A stretch of DNA of 64,000 nt. It comes from Microbulbifer sp. YPW1 (GTDB taxonomy: Bacteria; Pseudomonadota; Gammaproteobacteria; Pseudomonadales; Cellvibrionaceae). The translations under genes were made by a program, and so were the position numbers. Position 1 is the stretch's first letter, and each line of letters begins with the position of its first letter. Shown here piece after piece: positions 8,144 through 16,491 of this stretch. Under the pieces are notes generated by a model that had not been told where the DNA came from, did not search any database, and saw only the letters and a list, made by a program, of their open reading frames with translations. The DNA lies in contig NZ_CP055157.1 in the NCBI RefSeq assembly GCF_013367775.1, positions 4,352,001-4,416,000 of the forward strand, in the 5' to 3' direction.

Positions 8144-10093
8144 ATGCTCAACGCCGACGCCCTGAAACAGCTGTCCCAGCTGAAGACCGACATCCGTTCC
8201 ACCAAGGAATTTGCCGAGGGGCGCGTACGCGGCAGCAGTGGCAAGTTCGGGTTTGTGGTGCTGGACGACGGGCGCGAGGCATTCCTGCCGCCGGCGGAGA
8301 TGGACCGGGTATTTCCCGGGGATCGGGTAAGGGTCAGCCTGACCGAAGAGGACAATGGCAAGCTTTCCGCTGAACTTGATCAGCTGGTCGAGTCCAGCCT
8401 CAAATATCTGGTGGGCCAGTACGTCCAGCGCGGCCAGGGCCACTTCATCCAGCCCAGCGAACACGGCCTGTCGCGCTGGATTTTCCTGCCCCCAAAGGCC
8501 CGCGGCAAAGCACAGCCGGGTGAATTCATCGCCTGCTCACTCACCCGTCACCCGTTCAAGGACGGAAAGTCCCAGGCGAAAGTGGAAACCGTAATCGGCA
8601 AGCCGGATAACGCCGGTATCGAGCACGCCTTTGTGGTCGCCCAGTATCGACTGCCCAACCAGTTTGGAAAGGAAGCACTGCAACAGGCGGAATCCATCCC
8701 GGCACGGCTGGAAGCACTCTGCGCCGAGCGCAACGACCTGTCAGCACTGGGTTTTGTCACCATCGATGCGGAAACCACCAAAGATATGGATGACGCCCTT
8801 GCCGTCACCGAATCCGACGACGGCTGGACCCTGCACATCGCGGTGGCCGACCCCTCCAGCCTGATCGAGGCAGGCTCTGCGCTGGATAAAGAAGCCCGCA
8901 AGCGCGCCAACAGCGTCTATCTGGCAGGCGAAACCCTGCCCATGCTGCCCGCAAACCTGTGTGAAAACAGTTTCTCCCTGATTGCCGGTGAACTGCGCCC
9001 GGTATTGGTGATGCGTATTGAAGTGGGTAAAGATGGCGCCCTGAAAGGCTTCGATTACGAGTTTGCCGCCATACGCTCGCAGCACAAACTGAGCTATGCC
9101 CAGGTAGCGCAATTTATCGAGGGCGATGCGTCTGCAGTACCCGCTGAGCAACACGACAGCCTCCGTCGTCTGGACGTCCTGAGCAAAGCCCGCGCAGCGT
9201 ATCGCGCCGGCCACTCGCTGGTAATGGAAGACCGCCCGGATTACGACCTCATCCTCAACGATCAGCGCAAGATCGAGCGCATTGAAAAGCAGCAGCGCAC
9301 TGCAGCCCAGCGCATGGTGGAAGAAGCCATGCTGGCTGCAAATATCTCTGCCGGTGAAAAGCTCGCCGAGCTGGGGGCTGGCTGCTTCTCTATCCACCTG
9401 GGTTTCCGCGACGAACGCATGGCAGAAATCCGCGCACTGCTGAAAGAAACACTGCCGGAGTATGCCGAGCAGGACCTGCATCAGCTGGACGTCTATCTGA
9501 AGCTGGTGAAAGAGCTGGAATCCCACAGCGATACCGAAATGCACAACGTTCTCGCCGTACTGAAGCGCATGCTGCGCCCGGGTGAACTGAGCAATAGTGC
9601 CGCCGCTCATTTGGGGCTGGGTCTGGCACACTATGCGACCGTCACCTCACCGATCCGCAAATTCAACGACCTGCACAACCACCGGGTGTTGCGCGCCGCC
9701 CAGCAGGGAGAAACCCAGCCGGCCCTGGACGATGAGCAAAGCGAAGCCTTACAGCAAAGCGTCGGCACAGGCCGCCAGGCAGATCGCGCCCTGCAACAAT
9801 GGCTGTTCTGCCAGTTCCTGGAAGGCAAAACCGGCGAAGAGTTCACCGGCACCATCACCCTGGTCAACGGTGCGGGTATCGGTGTGCGCCTCGATGAATT
9901 CGGCATCAACGGGTTTGTCCGCTTCAACAGCAAAAAGAATCCGTTCGAATTCGACGGCAAGCGCCTGCGTATCACCCGCGGCGAAGAAACCTTCCAACTG
10001 GATCAACAGGTTCAGGTGAAAGTGGCCGCGGTCGACACAGAAAAACGCCGCATTGCTTTTGAACTGGCCAGTGAAAGCACCAGTGCAGAGTAA
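8144..10093 (+). CDS. rnb: Exoribonuclease II (RNB family)
   Basis: A 649-residue 3'-5' exoribonuclease that degrades single-stranded RNA in the cytosol. The catalytic RNB signature (DAETTKDMDDAL) supplies D208, D214, D216 and D217, matching the D201/D207/D209/D210 set of E. coli RNase II (644 residues). N-terminal cold-shock-type RNA-binding domains (GFVVLDDGREAFLPP) and a C-terminal S1 domain (about 565-640) complete the architecture. The length favours RNase II over RNase R, which is about 150 residues longer. A weak GAGA precedes the start. It is followed by pepD on the same strand. Confidence 0.9.
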   Translation: MLNADALKQLSQLKTDIRSTKEFAEGRVRGSSGKFGFVVLDDGREAFLPPAEMDRVFPGDRVRVSLTEEDNGKLSAELDQLVESSLKYLVGQYVQRGQGHFIQPSEHGLSRWIFLPPKARGKAQPGEFIACSLTRHPFKDGKSQAKVETVIGKPDNAGIEHAFVVAQYRLPNQFGKEALQQAESIPARLEALCAERNDLSALGFVTIDAETTKDMDDALAVTESDDGWTLHIAVADPSSLIEAGSALDKEARKRANSVYLAGETLPMLPANLCENSFSLIAGELRPVLVMRIEVGKDGALKGFDYEFAAIRSQHKLSYAQVAQFIEGDASAVPAEQHDSLRRLDVLSKARAAYRAGHSLVMEDRPDYDLILNDQRKIERIEKQQRTAAQRMVEEAMLAANISAGEKLAELGAGCFSIHLGFRDERMAEIRALLKETLPEYAEQDLHQLDVYLKLVKELESHSDTEMHNVLAVLKRMLRPGELSNSAAAHLGLGLAHYATVTSPIRKFNDLHNHRVLRAAQQGETQPALDDEQSEALQQSVGTGRQADRALQQWLFCQFLEGKTGEEFTGTITLVNGAGIGVRLDEFGINGFVRFNSKKNPFEFDGKRLRITRGEETFQLDQQVQVKVAAVDTEKRRIAFELASESTSAE

Positions 10094-10229
10094 AGTCGCC
10101 AACCCGTGACACCGGGTGACCGGTCTCGCGCATGCCCAGACTAGACTTCCAGCTGCGGAGCCAAAAGCTCCGCGGCCGTCTCCGGCCCATCCGGATTTAC
10201 CTATCCACGGTCAAGATCAAGGAACCACC

Positions 10230-11699
10230 ATGTCCACCATTGCCGAACTCAACCCGCAACCCCTGTGGAAACACTTTGCCAAGCTGTGTGAAATCCCCCG
10301 CCCGTCCAAGCACGAGGACAAGGTGGTGGCGTATATCCTGGACTTTGCCAATGCCCGTGGCCTCGATGTAAAGCTGGACCAGATCGGCAATATCATCATC
10401 AAGAAACCCGCCACACCGGGCATGGAAGATCGCAAAATACTGGCGATGCAAAGCCACGTGGATATGGTGCCGCAGAAAAATGCGGACACGGATCACGATT
10501 TCCTGACAGATTCCATCAAGCCCTACATCGACGGCGAGTGGGTGACAGCCGAGGGCACCACCCTGGGCGCGGACAACGGCATCGGTGTCGCGGCCATTCT
10601 GGCACTACTGGAATCCACTGATATTCCCCACCCGCCGCTCGAGGCCCTGCTGACCATCGACGAAGAAGCGGGCATGACCGGCGCCAAGAACCTGCAGCCG
10701 GGCCATTTCGAAGCGGAACTGCTACTGAACCTGGACACCGAAGACGAAGGCGAGCTTTACGTGGGCTGCGCCGGCGGCGTGGACGTCAACGTCGCCCTGC
10801 CCTACACCGCAGAACCGGTGCCTGCAGACCACAAAGCCTTCAAGTTGAGCGTGCGCGGCCTGCGCGGCGGCCACTCCGGGCTGGATATCGACAAGGGCCG
10901 CGGCAACGCCAACAAAATTGCCAACCGTATTATCGACGCCGCACAAACCGAACTGGCGGCCCTGCGCATTGCGAGCCTTGACGGCGGCAGCCTGCGCAAT
11001 GCGATTCCGCGCGAATCCTTTACCGTCATCACCGTACCTGTGGACAATGCCGCCCGCCTGATGGAGATTGCCCTGCAGCAGATCGCGATCATCAAGGCAG
11101 AACTCGACAACGAAGCCAAACTGGATATCACCCTGGAGGAGTGCGAAGCACCCGATAGCGTTATGGACAGTGCCAGCCAGCGCAAGCTGATCCTCGCACT
11201 GCGCGCCTGCCCCAACGGAGTCGAACGGATGAGCACCGCACTGGAGGGCATTGCGGACACCTCCAACAACCTGGCACGCGTGGTGACCGAGACCGAAGAC
11301 GGCGCCAGCCGCGTGCGTATCCAGTGCCTGGTGCGCAGCCTCTCCGACAGCGCCCGCGACCAGCACGGCCTCAACGTTGCGGCGGCATTTGAACTCGCCG
11401 GCGCCGCAGCGTCTCTGGACAACGCCTACCCGGGCTGGACGCCGAATATGCAGTCCCCGCTGCTGGCGTTGATGAAAGACGTGTACAAAGAGATGGAAGG
11501 CGCAGATCCGAAAGTAAAAGTGATTCATGCTGGCCTGGAATGCGGCCTGCTGGCCAAACCCTACCCTCACTGGGATATGGTTTCCTTCGGCCCCACCATC
11601 CGCCGCGCCCATTCTCCGGAAGAGCGGGTACATATCGAAAGCGTGGGCAACTTCTGGAATTACTTCCTGAAGGTAGTTGAGGCCATTCCTCAGCGCTGA
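10230..11699 (+). CDS. pepD: Cytosol non-specific dipeptidase PepD (aminoacyl-histidine dipeptidase, M20C)
   Basis: A 489-residue M20-family di-zinc dipeptidase; the E. coli enzyme (485 residues) cleaves Xaa-His and many other dipeptides in the cytosol. Metal and catalytic residues are visible as H76 and D78 (SHVDM), D115 (GADNG) and the pair E145-E146 (IDEEAG). The start at 10230 is preceded by AAGGA 5 bases upstream and matches the family N-terminus; a longer reading from 10116 would add 38 low-quality residues. A GCGGAGC/GCTCCGC hairpin at 10155-10173 lies in its leader. It ends at a rho-independent terminator. Confidence 0.95.
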   Translation: MSTIAELNPQPLWKHFAKLCEIPRPSKHEDKVVAYILDFANARGLDVKLDQIGNIIIKKPATPGMEDRKILAMQSHVDMVPQKNADTDHDFLTDSIKPYIDGEWVTAEGTTLGADNGIGVAAILALLESTDIPHPPLEALLTIDEEAGMTGAKNLQPGHFEAELLLNLDTEDEGELYVGCAGGVDVNVALPYTAEPVPADHKAFKLSVRGLRGGHSGLDIDKGRGNANKIANRIIDAAQTELAALRIASLDGGSLRNAIPRESFTVITVPVDNAARLMEIALQQIAIIKAELDNEAKLDITLEECEAPDSVMDSASQRKLILALRACPNGVERMSTALEGIADTSNNLARVVTETEDGASRVRIQCLVRSLSDSARDQHGLNVAAAFELAGAAASLDNAYPGWTPNMQSPLLALMKDVYKEMEGADPKVKVIHAGLECGLLAKPYPHWDMVSFGPTIRRAHSPEERVHIESVGNFWNYFLKVVEAIPQR

Positions 11700-11711
11700 T
11701 AGCGCGTCCAA

Positions 11712-11737
11712 GTCCGGCCTCAATGCCGGGCTTTTTT
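11712..11737 (+). terminator. Rho-independent terminator of pepD
   Basis: Arms GTCCGGC (11712-11718) and GCCGGGC (11725-11731), including one G-T pair, with a 6-base loop followed by six T's. It lies 12 bp past the pepD stop codon. Confidence 0.82.
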
Positions 11738-11824
11738 GTATCTGCCGCATGCAGATCAAAGCCTGAGAACAGGACCTTCGCACCACCCCGAAAAAAATTT
11801 AATTCCCCGAAAACGACCATAAAG

Positions 11825-11852
11825 GGAACTTAAATCCAAAACACCAGTCCTA
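11825..11852 (+). promoter_or_regulatory. Candidate sigmaE (RpoE/AlgU) promoter for the small barrel gene
   Basis: GGAACTT at 11825-11831 is a perfect ECF sigmaE -35 box. It is followed by 16 bases and then TCCTA (11848-11852, preceded by G), which fits the TCnnA -10 pattern. Transcription would start near 11859, about 30 bases ahead of the ATG at 11888. The rpoE gene itself and its matching promoter lie in the same window. Predicted from motif only. Confidence 0.6.
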
Positions 11853-11887
11853 CCCCGTCGATAACAACGTGAAGAACGCCCCCTACT

Positions 11888-12382
11888 ATGAAAGCACTCT
11901 ACCTGTTTTTCGCTCTCTTTCCCTGTATCGCAATGGCCAATAGTGAATCCAAGATCGCAATTGGCATGGGCACACCATACGGCGGATTCGCCGGCTTGAA
12001 ATACTCGGTAAAAGCAAATGATGACATCTTCTATGCCGGAGCCGGTCTCGCCCACATCGAGGATTCAGACATCGGCCTGACACTGGGCTGGGAACGCGCC
12101 CTGAATGAAAAGCATGGACTCGGGATTGCTTTGAGAACCCGGACCGTAGACGGCGGTAATGCTTACTATCCAGCGGGCTATTTCGGGCTAGATGAACCCA
12201 CTATCCGAAAGGACGGATATGAGGTAGCGCTGTACGGCAATTACACGTATTACTTCAGTGGCGCCAGTCAGTCCGGTTTTCTCGCGGGTGCCAATATCGG
12301 AAAGCAGTACCGTAAAGACAATGTAAGAAGCTATTTCAGGAACGGGACGTTTATCGGGATACATCTCGGGTATCAGTTTTAG
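11888..12382 (+). CDS. Small outer-membrane beta-barrel-like protein, unknown function
   Basis: A 164-residue protein with a Sec signal peptide (cleavage likely after CIAMA, residue 17 or so). The mature part alternates polar and aromatic or hydrophobic residues in short glycine-rich strands (for example GGFAGLKYSV, GYEVALYGNYTYYF) and ends in a terminal phenylalanine (HLGYQF), the usual C-terminal signature recognised by the BAM complex. Length and pattern suit an eight-stranded barrel of the OmpA/OmpW size class, but I recognise no named family. It stands alone after the pepD terminator, behind a sigmaE-like promoter, so it may be part of the envelope-stress response. Confidence 0.7.
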   Translation: MKALYLFFALFPCIAMANSESKIAIGMGTPYGGFAGLKYSVKANDDIFYAGAGLAHIEDSDIGLTLGWERALNEKHGLGIALRTRTVDGGNAYYPAGYFGLDEPTIRKDGYEVALYGNYTYYFSGASQSGFLAGANIGKQYRKDNVRSYFRNGTFIGIHLGYQF

Positions 12383-12421
12383 CGTCTGCATCCAGCCTCG
12401 CCAGTGAATGAGCCTGAAGGA

Positions 12422-12496
12422 CCGGAGCTAATAATGCTCCGGATCAGGAAAGCCACCATCAGGCACTTTCTTTACGACAAAATTTGCGCATTTTGT
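12422..12496. repeat. Two inverted repeats between the barrel gene and ybaK
   Basis: CCGGAGC/GCTCCGG (12422-12428, 12436-12442, 7-base loop) is followed by ACAAAAT/ATTTTGT (12477-12483, 12490-12496, 6-base loop). The first probably ends the barrel-gene transcript although it lacks a T tract. The half site GACAAAAT occurs again at about 12515, before ybaK, so the second could be an operator. Function not proven. Confidence 0.4.
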
Positions 12497-12547
12497 ATTC
12501 CCGGGCTATTAAAGACAAAATGGGGAAAAATCTGATACCCACACAGT

Positions 12548-13015
12548 ATGACACCCGCTATCAACAGGGCTAAAAAGGCCAGGATTCGCCACAGTATTCA
12601 CGAATATGCCCACGATCCCGGCGCGGATTCCTATGGACTCGAAGCTGCGACAAAGTTACAAGTAGACCCTGCACAAGTCTTCAAGACTCTGGTGGTGAGC
12701 CTTGACGGGAAGCAGCTCGCTGTGGGGATTATCCCTGTGGAATCCCAGCTCAGTATGAAATTGATCGCCAGGGCTGCCGGTGCCAAAAAAGCGGAAATGG
12801 CGGACAAGCAGCTTGTGCAGCGATCCACCGGTTATGTACTTGGTGGTGTCAGTCCCCTTGGGCAGAAAAAGCCCCTGCCTACATTCCTGCACGATTCTGC
12901 AAAAGCCCATGAGTCCCTGTTCGTTAGCGCTGGCCGCCGGGGGCTCGAGATAGAACTCGCACCGCAAGACCTGCTCGCACTGACGCGCGGCACCTTTGCC
13001 AACCTCTGCCAGTAG
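12548..13015 (+). CDS. ybaK: Cys-tRNA(Pro) / aminoacyl-tRNA deacylase YbaK
   Basis: A 155-residue YbaK/EbsC-family trans-editing enzyme. Family members remove cysteine wrongly attached to tRNA(Pro) by prolyl-tRNA synthetase. The sequence has the usual landmarks: VFKTLVV after the first helix, LAVGIIPVESQLSMK, the YVLGGVSPLGQKK loop containing the substrate-pocket glycines, and the C-terminal SAGRRGLEIEL strand. Size and order match E. coli YbaK (159 residues). It may be cotranscribed with the HAD phosphatase gene 30 bp downstream. Confidence 0.93.
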   Translation: MTPAINRAKKARIRHSIHEYAHDPGADSYGLEAATKLQVDPAQVFKTLVVSLDGKQLAVGIIPVESQLSMKLIARAAGAKKAEMADKQLVQRSTGYVLGGVSPLGQKKPLPTFLHDSAKAHESLFVSAGRRGLEIELAPQDLLALTRGTFANLCQ

Positions 13016-13045
13016 CGTCGCACACGAAACCTATGAAGGAGACTT

Positions 13046-13684
13046 ATGCCTGCTTATCAATGGCTGCTTTTTGACCTGGATGGAACCCTGAGCGACCCGG
13101 CGGAAGGCTTTGTGAATTCCATGAATCATGCGCTGCTCGCTCACGATTACGCGCCGCGTACTGCCAGCGAGTTGACGCCATATATTGGCCCGCCGCTGGA
13201 AGTTACCCTGGCCAAGCTCACCGGCTCGGAAGACAGCACGCATATCCGGGCCCTGGTAGACAAATACCGGGAACGTTATTCGGATACCGGTTACGCGGAA
13301 AATTCCCTGTATCCCGGTATTAGCGAGATGCTGGAACGCCTCAGCCAAGCTGATGGTATTCGACTCGGGGTATGCACTTCCAAACGCGCTGACTTTGCAG
13401 AACGTATCCTCAAGCAATTCGACCTGTATCACTATTTCGAGTTTGTGAGCGGCGGTGATGTGGGAATCGCCAAGTGGCAGCAACTGCAGGGATTGCTCGC
13501 AGAGAACAGGATCACTACCCGATCCCTGATGATTGGCGATCGCCATTTCGACCTGTCCGCCGCTGCAAAAAATCAGCTCCCCTGTGCCGGGGTTCTGTGG
13601 GGCTACGGCTCCCGCGCGGAGCTCGACGAGCACGATCCGGCCCACCTGTTCGCCCACCCCGCGGAAATCCTGAACATTGTTTGA
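13046..13684 (+). CDS. HAD-superfamily hydrolase, phosphoglycolate-phosphatase-like
   Basis: A 212-residue cytosolic phosphatase of the HAD superfamily. Motif I (FDLDGTLSD) places the nucleophile at D10 and the acid/base at D12; motif II is the threonine/serine in VCTSKR; motif IV is IGDRHFDLSAA. An all-helical cap follows motif I, as in Gph and pyrophosphatase PpaX-type enzymes. The substrate is not predictable. AAGGAG lies 5 bases ahead of the ATG. It follows ybaK closely and precedes a small lipoprotein gene. Confidence 0.88.
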   Translation: MPAYQWLLFDLDGTLSDPAEGFVNSMNHALLAHDYAPRTASELTPYIGPPLEVTLAKLTGSEDSTHIRALVDKYRERYSDTGYAENSLYPGISEMLERLSQADGIRLGVCTSKRADFAERILKQFDLYHYFEFVSGGDVGIAKWQQLQGLLAENRITTRSLMIGDRHFDLSAAAKNQLPCAGVLWGYGSRAELDEHDPAHLFAHPAEILNIV

Positions 13685-13727
13685 CGGCTGATGTCCGAAC
13701 CCCCACACCAACAAAAAAGGAAACCCT

Positions 13728-14039
13728 GTGAAATATTTTCTTGTTGCTCTGTCCCTTATCGCGCTGTCTGGCTGCGGCACCGTTACCACCCTGAGCAGCT
13801 CCGACGCCGAGATTGCCAGCAACCTTAAAAAGCAAAACTCTGGCTGCGTCAGTGTGCCCCGTGTCTATAGCGGTGTTGCCTACAATATGTGCAAGTTGAA
13901 CTCCAATGGCAGCTCCATTTATTTCCTTCCAATGGTCGGGGTTTATCTGGTCGACAGCGTATTCTCGGCCGCCACAGACACCGTCGCGCTTCCCTATACC
14001 GTCTACGCACAAAGCCAGAAAGGCAGCTTGGACCTGTAA
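13728..14039 (+). CDS. YceK/YidQ-family small lipoprotein
   Basis: A 103-residue protein with a lipoprotein signal; lipobox ALSGC puts the lipidated cysteine at C16. The mature part has the YceK/YidQ pattern: an RVYSGV motif, a short hydrophobic FLPMVGVYLVDSVFSAATDT segment and an ALPYT ending. Role unknown; probably anchored in the envelope. AAGGAAA precedes the start codon. Confidence 0.75.
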   Translation: MKYFLVALSLIALSGCGTVTTLSSSDAEIASNLKKQNSGCVSVPRVYSGVAYNMCKLNSNGSSIYFLPMVGVYLVDSVFSAATDTVALPYTVYAQSQKGSLDL

Positions 14040-14078
14040 ACATAACGCTCAAATTTTATACGGCTGCGTGAGACTTAC

Positions 14079-14113
14079 CGGGAACCACCGGTCCCGACTT
14101 TGACTGGTTCCCG
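14079..14113. repeat. Inverted repeat between the lipoprotein gene and rdgC
   Basis: Nine-base arms CGGGAACCA (14079-14087) and TGGTTCCCG (14105-14113) with a 17-base loop. No T tract follows. It may end the upstream transcript or form part of the rdgC control region. Confidence 0.45.
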
Positions 14114-14171
14114 CGTTGTATACATCGCATAATGCGCGGCCAAATTTTCAACCCGACAATTGGCCTGCTGT

Positions 14172-15164
14172 ATGTGGTTTAAAAACCTGCGCGTCTACCG
14201 ACTTACCCGCGAATTCACACTTTCTGCTGAAAAATTGAACGAACTTCTGGAGCCAGACGCCTTTGTGCCCTGCGGCAGCCAGGATATGGCCCGCTACGGC
14301 TGGGTTCCGCCATTGGGGCGTCACGGTAGCGAACTGGTACACGCCGCCAACGGCTACCTGATGGTATGTGCCAAGAAGCAGGAAAAAGTGATCCCCGCTG
14401 CGGTGATCAATGAGAAGGTAGAGGAGATGGCCCTGGCTATCTCGGAGAAAGAAGCCCGCAGTGTCGGTCGCAAGGAACGCCAGAACCTCAAAGACGAGGT
14501 TTTGCTGGAGATGCGCCCCAAGGCCTTCGCCCGTTCCCGCCTGCAATTTGCCTATATCGATCCCAAGGATGGCTGGATCGTGGTCAACGCCTCCTCCGCC
14601 AAGGCCGCAGAAGAGCTGCTGGAGAACCTGCGGGAAGCCATCAGTAGCCTCTCCGTGGTACCGCTGGCGGCGAAGAATATTCCCCAGCAGTCCATGACCC
14701 ACTGGCTCACTGCGCCGGAAGCGCCGCCCAATTTCGAGTTCGGCCACGAGTGTGAACTGCGCGATCCACAGGAATCCGGCAGCGTGATCCGTTGTAAAAA
14801 CCAGGATCTGTGCGCTGAGGAGATCCACAACCACCTGGTGGCGGGCATGCAGGTGCACAAGCTCGGGCTGGTATGGCGAGAAGGTGTCGAGCTGATGGTG
14901 GATGACCAACTTTCCATCAAGCGCCTGAAGTTCAGCGACGCGGTTACCGAAAAGGCCGACAACGCGGACGCAGACAACGCAGCCCAACGCTTTGACATCG
15001 AATTCTCGGTGATGACCCTGGAGATCTCCGCACTGCTCAAGGATCTGCTAACCGCATTTGGCGGCCTCAATACGGACACTGCTAGCGTCGACGAGATCGT
15101 CGCCCGCGCCTCCCGTGCAGACAGCGAACAACAGCTGGCGGCGGAAGTGGAAGAAGTGGTCTAA
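14172..15164 (+). CDS. rdgC: Recombination-associated protein RdgC
   Basis: A 330-residue nucleoid-associated DNA-binding protein. RdgC forms a ring-shaped dimer around duplex DNA and restrains RecA loading. The sequence matches the family along its whole length: WFKNLRVYRLTRE at the start, PCGSQDMARYGWVPPLG, LKDEVLLEMRPKAFARSR, RCKNQDLCAEEI and LKRLKFSD. The ATG at 14172 aligns with the E. coli start; a TTG four codons upstream is also possible, and neither has a good ribosome-binding site. It has no partner genes in the same operon. Confidence 0.96.
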   Translation: MWFKNLRVYRLTREFTLSAEKLNELLEPDAFVPCGSQDMARYGWVPPLGRHGSELVHAANGYLMVCAKKQEKVIPAAVINEKVEEMALAISEKEARSVGRKERQNLKDEVLLEMRPKAFARSRLQFAYIDPKDGWIVVNASSAKAAEELLENLREAISSLSVVPLAAKNIPQQSMTHWLTAPEAPPNFEFGHECELRDPQESGSVIRCKNQDLCAEEIHNHLVAGMQVHKLGLVWREGVELMVDDQLSIKRLKFSDAVTEKADNADADNAAQRFDIEFSVMTLEISALLKDLLTAFGGLNTDTASVDEIVARASRADSEQQLAAEVEEVV

Positions 15165-15336
15165 GTAGGCTCATTCCCACCTGGTTACATAGCAACTGCG
15201 GCAACGCAACACGGCCATGGATGGCCGCTAGTTTAGTCTCGGCTGCTATGCCTTTACCCCTCCAATCGCAAAAAAGATCGAGGTTTGAGATACTCGGGGA
15301 CAATCAAGAATAACAATCAGGGAAGGAAGACTATTC

Positions 15337-16491
15337 ATGTCCACCAATGCCTCGGCTTCCACTCCAGAAGTCCCCCCCGGATCCGGCTGGGACGCTTCCA
15401 AGCCGGTTGCTGACCGCAGCGGCCTGTCGCAAACCGAGCTCGACAAGATCGACCCCCTAAGTGTCGCCAGACCGAGAGCAGTGGGATGGGAGCTTGTGCT
15501 GTTTATAGCCACCTTCGGCCTTTACTTCTCCTACTATCTGTACCGCTTGACGAAAGACTGCCGAACGATCAATCGAGAACCGGTTTCTCCCGGCTGGTGG
15601 ATTCTCACTCCCTACTTCCTTCTGGCCCAATTCTTCGCCTACCCCCGACTACTACGACTACTCGAGAATGCAGAAACCCGCTGCCAACTGCCGCCCGCCT
15701 GGGGCGGATGGAAAAGAGCCTGGCTGATCGGTATGTGGCTAGTAACCCTGCTGATCAATATCGCCGACAAAGTACCCAATTCCGATCAATGGTTTGTTGC
15801 TGTTTTCTTCGTCGGTACTGTCCTCTTTTCGGTCTTGCACACGCGGGTAAACCGTATCCGCAGCGCATACTGGGAACAGCTGTCAGAAAACTCCATCCCT
15901 GCACGACGCTTCCATGCGATTGAGTGGGTCATCTCGGTAGTCTGCCTGCCGGTTGCCACCATACTGCTGTGCGTTCTGCTGTTCTACACACAGCTCTTTG
16001 GCGGGAACCAATTACAGCAGTTAAACAACGGGGACATTGCTTCACAAGAGGGACACCCGTTTTCCATTGAAGTTAAGGGTGACCACTGGGCGCGCGTAGA
16101 AATCGGTTCCCACTCAGACGGGACGGCACTTATGGAATTGGAAGGTGCCAATACCGACGCCTACTTCGTGGTTTTCCCGCATGGAAAAGAATCTTCTCTG
16201 GATCAGATCTCGGCATTTCGCACCGAAGAGGCCTCTGCCGAGTTTATGCAAACAAGCTGTAAGGAAAATCGTGAGTTCCTCGATGGTGGCGATCATACCG
16301 GCAGCCAAATTATGGCTTCCCTCACCTGTGAAGGATCACTACTGGGTAACAAGGTGCTTGTAACCAGCAGATCCATCGAAACGGATCAGGGAATTTACGA
16401 ACTCTACGGACAACTTATTGCCACGAAAGCCGATTTCGCGCACTCGCTTGCCGACTATCAAAGTACGGAGAAAGGATTTCGCCCACTATGA
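15337..16491 (+). CDS. Five-pass membrane protein with a C-terminal soluble domain, unknown
   Basis: A 384-residue protein with about 45 polar N-terminal residues and then roughly five hydrophobic segments (near 50-70, 86-105, 124-141, 150-170 and 188-212). The N-terminal membrane half (FGLYFSYYLYRLTKDCRTIN) recalls DUF4234-type proteins. A soluble domain of about 165 residues follows the last segment and contains three cysteines or so. It ends in GFRPL, and its stop overlaps the start of the next gene (ATGA, 16488-16491), so the two are translationally coupled. The partner is secreted, which suggests that the soluble domain and the partner meet in the periplasm. No function is known to me. 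GGAAGGA precedes the start. Confidence 0.75.
   Translation: MSTNASASTPEVPPGSGWDASKPVADRSGLSQTELDKIDPLSVARPRAVGWELVLFIATFGLYFSYYLYRLTKDCRTINREPVSPGWWILTPYFLLAQFFAYPRLLRLLENAETRCQLPPAWGGWKRAWLIGMWLVTLLINIADKVPNSDQWFVAVFFVGTVLFSVLHTRVNRIRSAYWEQLSENSIPARRFHAIEWVISVVCLPVATILLCVLLFYTQLFGGNQLQQLNNGDIASQEGHPFSIEVKGDHWARVEIGSHSDGTALMELEGANTDAYFVVFPHGKESSLDQISAFRTEEASAEFMQTSCKENREFLDGGDHTGSQIMASLTCEGSLLGNKVLVTSRSIETDQGIYELYGQLIATKADFAHSLADYQSTEKGFRPL

Noticed and set aside
10155..10173. GCGGAGC/GCTCCGC hairpin after rnb as a terminator
   Set aside because: No T tract follows, and pepD continues on the same strand close by; noted only as a leader hairpin.
14100..14133. Sigma70 promoter for rdgC (TTGACT and CATAAT)
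   Set aside because: Spacing is 22 bases, outside the usual 16-18.
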